Below, piece after piece: positions 1 to 7,962 of a stretch of 64,000 bases of DNA. The position numbers were made by a program, and so were the translations under genes. The notes under the pieces were generated by a model that was not told the DNA's origin, did no database searches, and saw only the letters and a program-made list of their open reading frames with translations. The stretch lies in assembly GCF_002813135.1 (NCBI RefSeq), contig NZ_PHTY01000001.1:987501-1051500 (forward strand), read 5' to 3'. Position 1 is the first letter of the stretch. Each line of letters opens with the position of its first letter. The DNA comes from Ulvibacter sp. MAR_2010_11. GTDB taxonomy: Bacteria > Bacteroidota > Bacteroidia > Flavobacteriales > Flavobacteriaceae.

Positions 1-1029
1 GAAGGCATTTTCGGGAGTTTCATAAGGAAGCGCATAAGGCAACAATTGCTCATAGCGAATTCCTTCTAATTTTTTTCCTTTGAATTCGGCTGCGATAAAG
101 TAAGGAATGATTTTATCTCCCTGTTTGTAGCTCTCCAGAATCTCTTCGTTGGGTTTTTCTTCATAGCGATCTCCAAATTGCTTGGCTACCAAGTTTTTGG
201 CCAAAACCACATTGATAGGCTGAAAGGTATACTGATTAAAAGTTCTTATTAGTACGTAATCTATTTTAGACCCAACGGTCAGAGCTGTATTACTAGGCAG
301 CGTCCAGGGTGTCGTTGTCCATGCCAAAAACCAGATATTGTTGGAAACATTGGCAAGAACATTGGGCAGGGTTTCAGCAGCGGCTTTAAACTGAGCGACC
401 ACTGTAGTATCGGTCACATCCTGATAGGTTCCCGGCTGATTCAACTCATGAGAACTAAGTCCGGTTCCTGCTTTTGGAGAATACGGCTGAATTGTATATC
501 CTTTATACAAAAGACCCTTGTCGTAGATTTGTTTAAGAATCCACCACACAGTTTCCATATACTTTGGCTTGTAAGTAATATACGGATCGTCCATATCTAC
601 CCAATAGCCGTAACTTTCGGTTACCTTGTTCCATACATCGGTATAGCGCATAACCGCTTTACGACAAGCTTCATTATAGGCTTCTACCGATATTTTTTTG
701 CCAATATCTTCTTTGGTAATTCCCAGTTCTTTTTCAACACCTAATTCAATAGGCAGTCCGTGAGTGTCCCACCCTGCTTTACGGTCTACTTTAAAACCTT
801 TTTGAGTTTTATAGCGACAAAAAATATCCTTAATTGCGCGTGCCATCACGTGATGAATCCCCGGCAATCCATTTGCCGATGGTGGGCCTTCAAAAAACAC
901 AAAAGGTTGTGCCCCATCACGAATGGCAATACTCTTTTCGAAAATGCTGTCACTTTTCCAAAAATCGAGTACTTCTTCGCCTAACTTGGGGAGGTCTAAA
1001 CCCTTGTATTCCTTAAAATTTTTGCTCAT
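1..1029 (-). CDS. ileS: Isoleucyl-tRNA synthetase, N-terminal part (runs off the left edge)
   Basis: Class I aminoacyl-tRNA synthetase that charges tRNA-Ile in the cytoplasm. Only about the first 343 residues lie in the window; the frame is open to base 1. The start is the ATG at 1029 (MSKNFKEYKGLDLPKLGEE), followed by the family's catalytic region with the HIGH-type signature seen as PSANGLPGIHHVM near residues 51-63. The AGWDTHGLPIE and YWVDMDDPYITY stretches that follow are typical of IleS and distinguish it from ValRS/LeuRS. The beginning of the CP1 editing domain (AWTTTPWTLPSNTALTVG) is also present. A GTTGAGCGCAGTCGAAAC sequence directly before the start resembles a dispersed flavobacterial repeat and may be part of the 5' UTR. 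The KMSKS loop and anticodon domain lie outside the window. Assignment is secure. Confidence 0.97.
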   Translation of the reverse strand, partial: MSKNFKEYKGLDLPKLGEEVLDFWKSDSIFEKSIAIRDGAQPFVFFEGPPSANGLPGIHHVMARAIKDIFCRYKTQKGFKVDRKAGWDTHGLPIELGVEKELGITKEDIGKKISVEAYNEACRKAVMRYTDVWNKVTESYGYWVDMDDPYITYKPKYMETVWWILKQIYDKGLLYKGYTIQPYSPKAGTGLSSHELNQPGTYQDVTDTTVVAQFKAAAETLPNVLANVSNNIWFLAWTTTPWTLPSNTALTVGSKIDYVLIRTFNQYTFQPINVVLAKNLVAKQFGDRYEEKPNEEILESYKQGDKIIPYFIAAEFKGKKLEGIRYEQLLPYALPYETPENAF

Positions 1030-1181
1030 GTTTCGACTGCGCTCAACAACCGCTAAATGGGTAGTTGAATATTAATAGTTAATTGAAATCCCCTGAGTAT
1101 AAACACCAATGGATATAAGGCTGCGAAATTAGTAAAAATTAGAGAAATAGGCTAGTAGATATGCTAGTTGTTATTACAAAC

Positions 1182-1207
1182 AAAAAAGGCCACACGACTG
1201 TATGACC
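1182..1207 (-). terminator. Probable intrinsic terminator of the 1237-3540 gene
   Basis: Read on the reverse strand, GGTCATAC pairs with GTGTGGCC (two G-U pairs) around a 4-nt loop, followed by a T-rich tract. It lies 30 bp after the stop of the BNR-repeat gene, where a terminator is expected. Confidence 0.7.
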
Positions 1208-1236
1208 TCTTCCTTCTATCAAACTAATAAAAAAAA

Positions 1237-3540
1237 TTACATTTTAATAAACTTTTGAAGAAAATTATCTCCCGAAGTACCTGTAACCCGGATAAAATAA
1301 ATACCCGTTGGTAAATGTGAAACGTCTATTCCCGACTCATTGTATTCCACTTCCTGAAGTTGTCCGGTCAATGAAATGATGGTCAATTTTTGAACAGACC
1401 CCTGCTTTAAATTAACAAATAACACATCTTGCGCCGGATTTGGGGTAACTATCACATTCAAATTAGGGTTTGTGGGCTCAGGATTTCCTAAAGTTTCGAG
1501 CGCTATAGTATATTTAACAACCCCCAGGTCGTAAGTGCCAATATATACATCAACACTATCTTCGTGAAACAAATAATCCATCGCGTTAGACCCTACATAT
1601 TCTATTGCTTCAAAGGGGACTTCCGTCCAGGTTTCTCCGCTGGTGTCTGAATACACTATTTGTGCATCAGTAAATTGACTTGTATAAATTGAAGCTACAA
1701 TATGATTTTGAGCAATTTCAGAGTATTCAATCTTTCTTACATTCTGACCAACGTAAATTTGACTCCATGATTCAGAGCTATCGGTTGATCTATAAACCCC
1801 CTGACTTGTAGCAATGGTATACTCATTTGGATGAAACGGACTTTGCTGAAAATCGAAAATTAAATCATTATTTGGATCCAGATTAATTCCGTTGTTCTTC
1901 AACTCCCAATTTGCTCCCCCATCGACAGATTGATAGATTTTGGCACCAATAGCTATATGAATCAAGTTTGTATCTACTTCATCAATATGAATTGAGGTAA
2001 CAATTCCCGACACTGGCAGATTGGGAGTAGTTACTATTACATTGTTGAGGTCATTGAAATCGATGACGCGAACACCTGCATCATATAGCCCCAACCAAAC
2101 AGTATTTAGATTGTTTGGTACCGTGGCCAAAGCACTTGCTTTTACAAAGAAGTCGGTATAGACAGGCGTTTTGTTCTGCCCGTTATCATCGCTTACAAAT
2201 AAGTTTACACCCATAAACCCACCCGAAAACGAATATACGCGTCCATCGATATATTTATCCACAAAATAAGCCGGTTCATCGTTTACCGAAATATAATTAA
2301 TAGGGAAAATATCATAAGATTCGGCGGCATTGGTAACAAGATTTCTATTTGTAATACCGCTTTGCACACTGTAGTAAAGCATTGGTTCTGAGCCGGGAAC
2401 AACTTGAACAAATGTTACCGGATAGAAAGGATTGAGTAATTGCGACATTGATTGTCCTCCGTCCGTAGAAAACATAGGGTAATAATTGGCGCTGATCATT
2501 ATTTCCTGCGACTGAAACGGATTAAAAGATGCCTTTAGCCCGTAATAGTAATCGTATGGGTTGTCATCCGGATAGACAAAATTTTGCCAATTGGCGCCGC
2601 CGTCGGTTGTTAAAACAACTTCATTCTCTTCGAGTACAATGATATTATCGGGATTTTGAAGATCGAAACGAATGTCCACAATATTATCTAAAATATAATC
2701 GCTCCAAACAATAGGGAAAGCATTCCATGTAGCACCCCCATCGACAGATTGGAATAGGTTTTGAGTATGAGAAGTCTCATTTCCAATAAAAGTTCCCAAC
2801 AATATAATATCGGGATTGACAGGATGAAATCGAATAGGGCCAAACGCATTCCCTGCCAATTTTTCGGTCCATGTTGCACCTGTATCTTCCGAATAGAACA
2901 AACCTCCGTCTATTGCTGTAGGACCTTCACCTCTTGCAATGAATAGTTTTGTAGGATCTCCAGGGCTTATTGCCACATTGTTTGGAAAAACAGAATCGTA
3001 ATTTTCATTGTAATAAATTTCAGTCCAACTTTGGCCTCCATCAGCGGTGTAATATACTTTTGCATAATTTGAAGCGCCAATTTTATAGCCTTGATGTATT
3101 ATGGCAATATCTGTGTTGGCCGCATAAATATCGAAGGATGCAACCCACTCTTTATCCCCTCCCGAAGTTGGTGGATTGTATTGTTTACTAATGGAATTAG
3201 TATCCAAATCGAATATATAAACAGTATTTGCAGAAGAATCGTAGGAAAATGCAGCATTATAGCTCAAACTATTCCCGTTCAAAAACTCTAATCGCTGAAG
3301 GGCAATACCGCTTTGAGGATAACTATATAAAATAGTCCATGTTTGACCATTGTCATTTGACTCCAGAATATGACTTCCTTGTGAGAGTGCATACACTTTA
3401 TTCTGAATGGTGGGATGATAGGTAATATCGTAAATGCGTCCAAAATCCTGAACACCTTCAAAGGATATTTGAGCAACGCAGGAAATACTTGTTCCCAACG
3501 AGGCAACAATTAAAAAGAGTAATAGGGATAATTTTTTCAT
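1237..3540 (-). CDS. Secreted BNR/sortilin-like repeat protein with type IX sorting domain
   Basis: 767-aa exported protein. A signal peptide covers about residues 1-24. The body carries repeated Asp-box/BNR motifs of the form S-x-D-x-G-x-x-W: SNDNGQTW, TADGGQSW, SEDTGATW, SVDGGATW, TTDGGANW and SVDGGANW. This indicates one or more beta-propellers of the VPS10/sialidase-like fold. The last ~75 residues (VIVTPNPAQDVLFVN to FLQKFIKM) form a Por/type A C-terminal sorting domain, so the protein is expected to cross the outer membrane by the type IX system and stay on the surface or be released. No catalytic residues of a known glycosidase are evident, so the ligand is unknown. It stands alone with its own terminator. 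The divergently unrelated TPR-LuxR gene lies 113 bp upstream in the same direction. Family assignment is firm; function is open. Confidence 0.85.
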   Translation of the reverse strand: MKKLSLLLFLIVASLGTSISCVAQISFEGVQDFGRIYDITYHPTIQNKVYALSQGSHILESNDNGQTWTILYSYPQSGIALQRLEFLNGNSLSYNAAFSYDSSANTVYIFDLDTNSISKQYNPPTSGGDKEWVASFDIYAANTDIAIIHQGYKIGASNYAKVYYTADGGQSWTEIYYNENYDSVFPNNVAISPGDPTKLFIARGEGPTAIDGGLFYSEDTGATWTEKLAGNAFGPIRFHPVNPDIILLGTFIGNETSHTQNLFQSVDGGATWNAFPIVWSDYILDNIVDIRFDLQNPDNIIVLEENEVVLTTDGGANWQNFVYPDDNPYDYYYGLKASFNPFQSQEIMISANYYPMFSTDGGQSMSQLLNPFYPVTFVQVVPGSEPMLYYSVQSGITNRNLVTNAAESYDIFPINYISVNDEPAYFVDKYIDGRVYSFSGGFMGVNLFVSDDNGQNKTPVYTDFFVKASALATVPNNLNTVWLGLYDAGVRVIDFNDLNNVIVTTPNLPVSGIVTSIHIDEVDTNLIHIAIGAKIYQSVDGGANWELKNNGINLDPNNDLIFDFQQSPFHPNEYTIATSQGVYRSTDSSESWSQIYVGQNVRKIEYSEIAQNHIVASIYTSQFTDAQIVYSDTSGETWTEVPFEAIEYVGSNAMDYLFHEDSVDVYIGTYDLGVVKYTIALETLGNPEPTNPNLNVIVTPNPAQDVLFVNLKQGSVQKLTIISLTGQLQEVEYNESGIDVSHLPTGIYFIRVTGTSGDNFLQKFIKM

Positions 3541-3653
3541 GATGAATTTACTTTATTTGATTTCTGTCCAAATGTTTCAAAAAACATGAATAATTATCAA
3601 AAATTGAAGCAGAAAAAACGTGACATTTATTCGTAAAAGTGTGATTTAATGCC

Positions 3654-5291
3654 CTATGCCGTAAAAAGATAATGATATAACGAAGCACTATCCTCCAGAT
3701 CCATTTTCTTTGCAATGCGTTCCTTGCGCTTTCTACAGGCTTCCAAAGTTATGTTTAACATGGAAGCAATTTCCTTGTTCGTAAGATTCATAAAGACATA
3801 GGAAATAAAACGTATATCGTTTGCATTTAAATCGGGATGCCTCTCCTTGAGAGCGCTGAGTACACCCTGATTTACTTCTTCAAAATGAGCAATGAATTTT
3901 TCCCATTCCACATCTGTTTTTAAAAGTTCTTTTAATTTCTTGATAGGAACCGACAAAGACTGTGCGGTTTGGTTGTTTTGAAACTTAACCAAATCATCTA
4001 ATATTATTTTAATCAATTCATTTCGCTCGGCCAGATAGAGAGCTTTGGATGTTAACTTTCTGTTTCTTTGCTCAATTTCATTTTTAAAACGCTCCTTCTC
4101 CAGCAAAGCCAAGGCCTCATTTTCTTTGAGCTGTTTATCCAGAATAAGATTTTCGTGCTTTTCCTTTTCAAGCTCCAGTGCCATAATTTCTTCGCTGCGC
4201 CTGTGAAGAATTTTTCGCTGTTTATTTTTGATATATAAATTTCGAAGCGACCAGGCAATTAAAACGATGATTAACAGGGCAATTCCTGAGATTGTATATA
4301 CCTTTTTTCGTTCCTCCTCAAGCTCCATTTGGTTTTGACGAAGTTGATTCTGATAATTCTGTACTTCGAACTTCACCTTGTTGCTTTCAAACAACCTCCC
4401 GTTTTTAAGCTCGTAAAATTGCTCTTTTGCATATATCACAGAATCCTTTGCCTTTATCGCATTTTCATAATCCTTAGTGGTCTCAAATAAATTGGCTAAT
4501 CGTTCGTAAAGTACAATCTTCTGTTCCCAGCTCAACTCCGCAGAGAGCGCACTTTGAGCATACGATATAGCAGCTTCGAAATCGCCCTGCTTTCTATAAA
4601 TAGCCGACAAGTTAAGAAGCAAGGACAGGCGTTCCTCGAGATACTTCGAATCGTCTATTTGCGTAAGTAAACTCTCGGCCAAACTCTTTGCTTCCGCATG
4701 CATTCCGCGTTTTTCATAATTGTCGGCCAACGCAACCTTTGCCTGCATAATAACCTGAGGCAGTTCGCCGGAAAGGGAAAGAGCTTCATTTAAATACGAA
4801 TTCGCCTTTAAATAATCCCCTTTCTCGTTAAAGACAAGTCCTAAATTAACAGCATAGATTGCCTTCTTATCGGTGAGTGAATTTTCCTTTGCCAAATCGT
4901 AGGCTTTCAGAAAATATTCTTCGGCCTTTTCGAAATTTCGCTCCTTGGAATATAAAATCGCAATGTTGTTGAGTACCGTCATTTCATGACTAACGTCCAA
5001 TTCCTTCAAGGCAATGGTATAGGCCTCCAAATAGTAGTCCAACGCCTCACCATAATCCAGCATAGAATAATAATTGGCTCCTATGTTGTTGGTTGCAAGA
5101 AACAATTGCGAATTCCAATTGTTATTGACAGCCATAGTGCGAGCCTCTGTAAGCAATTCGAGCGATCGGGCATGGTCCTTTGCCAACATAGCATCAACCC
5201 CGCTAAGTATAAGAGAATCACAGCGTTGTATTCCTTCCGAAGTTTGAAGAAAGATTAAAAGAAAAATTCCTAAATATTTAATTGAAAACAT
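3654..5291 (-). CDS. Membrane-bound TPR protein with C-terminal LuxR-type HTH
   Basis: 545-aa one-component regulator of a type common in Bacteroidota. It has a short N-terminal signal/anchor (about 1-20) and a periplasmic array of tetratricopeptide repeats (about 35-290, with repeated A-x-x-Y and G-x-x-x-x-A spacing). One transmembrane helix spans about 331-350 and is followed by a charged, Glu/Lys-rich coiled coil (about 355-420). A C-terminal helix-turn-helix spans about 485-540 (LNANDIRFISYVFMNLTNKE, then EACRKRKERIAKKM), matching the GerE/LuxR DNA-binding fold. The topology implies that an envelope signal is passed through the membrane to a DNA-bound cytoplasmic domain. No cognate kinase is adjacent. 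The target could include the neighbouring surface BNR protein, but that is inference from position only. Confidence 0.85.
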   Translation of the reverse strand: MFSIKYLGIFLLIFLQTSEGIQRCDSLILSGVDAMLAKDHARSLELLTEARTMAVNNNWNSQLFLATNNIGANYYSMLDYGEALDYYLEAYTIALKELDVSHEMTVLNNIAILYSKERNFEKAEEYFLKAYDLAKENSLTDKKAIYAVNLGLVFNEKGDYLKANSYLNEALSLSGELPQVIMQAKVALADNYEKRGMHAEAKSLAESLLTQIDDSKYLEERLSLLLNLSAIYRKQGDFEAAISYAQSALSAELSWEQKIVLYERLANLFETTKDYENAIKAKDSVIYAKEQFYELKNGRLFESNKVKFEVQNYQNQLRQNQMELEEERKKVYTISGIALLIIVLIAWSLRNLYIKNKQRKILHRRSEEIMALELEKEKHENLILDKQLKENEALALLEKERFKNEIEQRNRKLTSKALYLAERNELIKIILDDLVKFQNNQTAQSLSVPIKKLKELLKTDVEWEKFIAHFEEVNQGVLSALKERHPDLNANDIRFISYVFMNLTNKEIASMLNITLEACRKRKERIAKKMDLEDSASLYHYLFTA

Positions 5292-5464
5292 AAATACAAC
5301 GTAAAAAATTCGGTATACAGCTATTGCAAAAATAAACTGTACCGATGAATTATTATATCTTTTCTTGAACGAATGATCCTATGATAAATTCTCAGACTTC
5401 AGAATTGTTTTGCTGAAGCAGCCGTATTCTCAATTAAATTCTATATTTAAAGTAAAATTGCAAC

Positions 5465-6388
5465 ATGGTTAAAAAAATAGCATTTGTATTTTTTCTGATA
5501 CCTGTATCGAGTTTTGCACAAGAATATGTGGATCTTATAAAGATTGGCTACGGCCAGACTTTTAATAATGGGTATGTCGATGTAGAAGGAAGTACCTTTG
5601 TAAAATCTGTTGAGGCAGATCTTACTTTTCCTGTTGTAGTCAACGATAATCACGCAATTATTACGGGCGCGGCTTATAGTAGAAATAACTTAGAACTTTT
5701 CCCTGAAGCAAACTTTACAAGTTTACACAGCACTACACTTAAATTAGGTCTGGCCTCTACATATACTGAAAAATGGAGCAGTACAATTGTTTTATTGCCA
5801 AAAATCGCTTCAGACTATAAGCATATTACGGGTAGAGATTTTTATTTTGGCGGATTAGCCCTTTTGAAATACCAAAAAACCGAACATTTAAAATATCGCT
5901 TCGGACTCTATGCTACTTCCGAAGCTTTCGGACTTTTCACCACTCCAATTATTGGGTGGTATTATCTAAGTCCCAATTCCAGATTCGAAATGGATATGTC
6001 GCTTCCAATTGCCGCCGATGTAAATTATTGTTTGGGCGCTACCACACTCGGAATAGACTATTACGGTATTGGGCGCAGTTTTCGTTTATATGGTGACGCC
6101 TCAGAATCTCCTGTTTACGTCGATTTAAGTTCTTTGGAATTTGCTACCTATATTCAATTTAATGCGCTTCAAAAAAGTGTACTGCTTCGGGCCAAGGTGG
6201 GGTATGCCAGTAATAACTATGAAGTGTATGCTGATGGCGATACTATAGATTTAGGACTTTCAGCATTTAGTTTCGGTGATAGTCGCACCCAATTGAATCC
6301 CGATCTTAACGGAGGCGTCTTTGTAAAATTTGAAGCCATCTATCGGTTTCATATTGCTTCCGGTTCAGCAAAGCAAGCTGAACACTAG
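5465..6388 (+). CDS. Outer-membrane beta-barrel protein, DUF6268-like
   Basis: 307-aa protein with a signal peptide ending near residue 18 (VSSFAQ) and then alternating hydrophobic/aromatic strands throughout (KIGYGQTF, LKLGLASTY, YRFGLYATSEAFG, AKVGYASNNYEVY), the usual look of an outer-membrane barrel. The strand pattern and length resemble the DUF6268 family of Bacteroidota; I assign that from memory of family appearance, not from a search. It is a single gene divergent from the TPR-LuxR regulator, with 173 bp of shared upstream DNA. Substrate or role cannot be inferred. Confidence 0.65.
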   Translation: MVKKIAFVFFLIPVSSFAQEYVDLIKIGYGQTFNNGYVDVEGSTFVKSVEADLTFPVVVNDNHAIITGAAYSRNNLELFPEANFTSLHSTTLKLGLASTYTEKWSSTIVLLPKIASDYKHITGRDFYFGGLALLKYQKTEHLKYRFGLYATSEAFGLFTTPIIGWYYLSPNSRFEMDMSLPIAADVNYCLGATTLGIDYYGIGRSFRLYGDASESPVYVDLSSLEFATYIQFNALQKSVLLRAKVGYASNNYEVYADGDTIDLGLSAFSFGDSRTQLNPDLNGGVFVKFEAIYRFHIASGSAKQAEH

Positions 6389-6425
6389 CCAACTGGCCAC
6401 AATTTTTAAAGTGATTTCATTTTCT

Positions 6426-6433
6426 TATCTTTG
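6426..6433 (+). promoter_or_regulatory. -7 box (TATCTTTG) for the NUMOD4 gene
   Basis: TATCTTTG matches the Bacteroidota TAnnTTTG element and lies 17 nt before the ATG at 6451. No TTG -33 box is obvious. Confidence 0.55.
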
Positions 6434-6450
6434 GATAAACTCCCCTGTTC

Positions 6451-7011
6451 ATGTTAATTAATTTAAAAAACGAGATCTGGAAAGATTTCAAAAAAACGTC
6501 GTGGCGCGATAATGAAATTTACAAAGTATCAAATTACGGAAGAGTATTGAAATACAAATTCGATCCTGAGGGCGAAATGATTAAACCATACGTATTAGGT
6601 GGCTATGAAGTCTTTTCGGTAACGAAAAAAACCGGCAAAACAGATTTGATTTATATTCATAGAGCCGTTGCTCATCTCTTTCTTGAGAATCCGCTGGACA
6701 AACCGTATGTGATTCATACTGATTTTGATAAAATAAACAACCATTTTTCGAATTTAGACTATGCTACCAAAGAGGAATTGGTAGCGCATAATAAAACAAA
6801 CCCGGAAGTGATTAAGGCAAGAAAGAAGGCGCGGTTAAATCCGAATTATTCAAAATTATCTGCCGGAAAAGTACGAATGATAAAACGTAAAATTTTCGAT
6901 CCCAATAGAAAAACCCGCATGCGATTAATCGCAAAACAATTCGGTATTTCCGAAATGCAGCTCTATCGCATCAAGTCGGGCGAAAATTGGGGCCATATAG
7001 AATACGAATAA
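6451..7011 (+). CDS. Free-standing NUMOD4-HNH-HTH protein (homing-endonuclease-like)
   Basis: 186-aa protein with the module order of phage/intron homing endonucleases. NUMOD4 spans about residues 8-30 (IWKDF...YKVSNYGRVL). An HNH_3-type nuclease core spans about 70-115 (IHRAVAHLFLENP, then VIHTDFDKINNHFSNLDYAT). A C-terminal DNA-binding HTH spans about 135-183 (LIAKQFGISEMQLYRIKSGE). The conserved His before the metal site and the NN pair are kept, while the usual HIDG core reads HTDF, so activity is uncertain. It is not inside an intron, intein or phage, and it is followed 3 bp later by a zinc-ribbon gene. In Flavobacteriaceae such genes sit as ordinary chromosomal genes, which suggests domestication. 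Nuclease and HTH folds are well supported; function is unknown. Confidence 0.8.
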   Translation: MLINLKNEIWKDFKKTSWRDNEIYKVSNYGRVLKYKFDPEGEMIKPYVLGGYEVFSVTKKTGKTDLIYIHRAVAHLFLENPLDKPYVIHTDFDKINNHFSNLDYATKEELVAHNKTNPEVIKARKKARLNPNYSKLSAGKVRMIKRKIFDPNRKTRMRLIAKQFGISEMQLYRIKSGENWGHIEYE

Positions 7012-7014
7012 AAT

Positions 7015-7374
7015 ATGGAAAGAGTTTGTCCGGAATGCGGAGATAAATTAATTGGTCGGGCCGATAAGAAATTCTGTAGCGACGCTTGCCGTAATACCTA
7101 TAACAATTCCTTAAATAAAGACAACAAGAACCTCCTGCGAAATGTCAATAATCGCCTGCGCAAAAACTATCGCATCCTTGAAGCACTCAATACCAAAGAC
7201 AAAACCAAGGTGACCAAGGAGAAATTATTGCGTGCGGGATTTAACTTCGAGTACTTTACAAGTATTTATACCACTAAAGCAGGAAAGGTCTATTACTATT
7301 TATACGATCAAGGGTATTTGGATCTTGAGAACGACTTCGATGAATATTTAATTGTGAAAAAGGAAAGGAAATAA
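7015..7374 (+). CDS. Small zinc-ribbon protein of unknown function
   Basis: 119-aa basic protein. A four-Cys zinc ribbon is visible at C5, C8, C21 and C25 (CPECGD ... CSDACRNTYN). It is followed by a Lys/Asn-rich helix (about 30-60) and a compact C-terminal domain (about 65-115; LLRAGFNFEYFTSIYTTKAG, then YYYLYDQGYLDLEND). The start codon lies 3 bp after the stop of the NUMOD4-HNH gene, so the two are almost certainly co-transcribed. The C-terminal block looks like a conserved flavobacterial domain, but I cannot name it. Nucleic-acid binding is plausible from the ribbon and charge; nothing more specific is supported. Confidence 0.75.
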   Translation: MERVCPECGDKLIGRADKKFCSDACRNTYNNSLNKDNKNLLRNVNNRLRKNYRILEALNTKDKTKVTKEKLLRAGFNFEYFTSIYTTKAGKVYYYLYDQGYLDLENDFDEYLIVKKERK

Positions 7375-7377
7375 TTC

Positions 7378-7842
7378 CTATTTCCAGGTTTGTCCCTTCA
7401 ATTTTAAAGCTGCTTTTAATACGTCCTTCTGACTAATAAGCCCTACTAGTTTTCCATTTTCAACGATTGGAAACCGGCGGTGTTTAGATTCTAAAAATTT
7501 ATTGGCAGCGTCGAACACATTCATATTGCCATCGATGGTTTCTACATTTTTTGCCATGTGCTGTTCCACTTTTACATCTTCCATTGGATGGTTGTAATAA
7601 CGGCTTTCGCTAATTTGTTTCATACAATCCCCTTCCGAAATAATTCCAACCAATTCATATTGATCATTTACAACGGGAGCCCCTGATATCTTCTTTTTTA
7701 TAAGTGTTTCCATGACTTCCAGTACAGACTGGTCTGAGCGAAACGTGGTTAAATTTCTACTCATATAATCTGAAACTTTGATATTCTCATTACTACCTTT
7801 GCTTGGCTTAACGCGCTTACCCATAAAGCTTTTAATTCCCAT
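7378..7842 (-). CDS. CBS-domain pair protein
   Basis: 154-aa cytoplasmic protein made almost entirely of two CBS domains (about residues 25-80 and 92-150), with the typical VSDYMSRNLTTFRSDQSVLE and VVENGKLVGLISQKDVLKAA stretches. Tandem CBS modules usually bind adenosine nucleotides and act as energy sensors or regulatory subunits. No enzymatic domain is fused here, so its partner is unknown. It converges on the zinc-ribbon gene with only 3 bp between stops and no hairpin terminator visible. It is transcribed divergently from the M28 peptidase. Confidence 0.85.
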   Translation of the reverse strand: MGIKSFMGKRVKPSKGSNENIKVSDYMSRNLTTFRSDQSVLEVMETLIKKKISGAPVVNDQYELVGIISEGDCMKQISESRYYNHPMEDVKVEQHMAKNVETIDGNMNVFDAANKFLESKHRRFPIVENGKLVGLISQKDVLKAALKLKGQTWK

Positions 7843-7962
7843 ATTTTTGATTTTTAAGTCGTTCTAAGATAGGTAATTTTGAAACAAGTTCCTTTCAAAT
7901 TATTCTGAAGGCATTAAAACAGCGCGTAAAATTGTACTTTTAGAAATAGAAACAACCCATCC

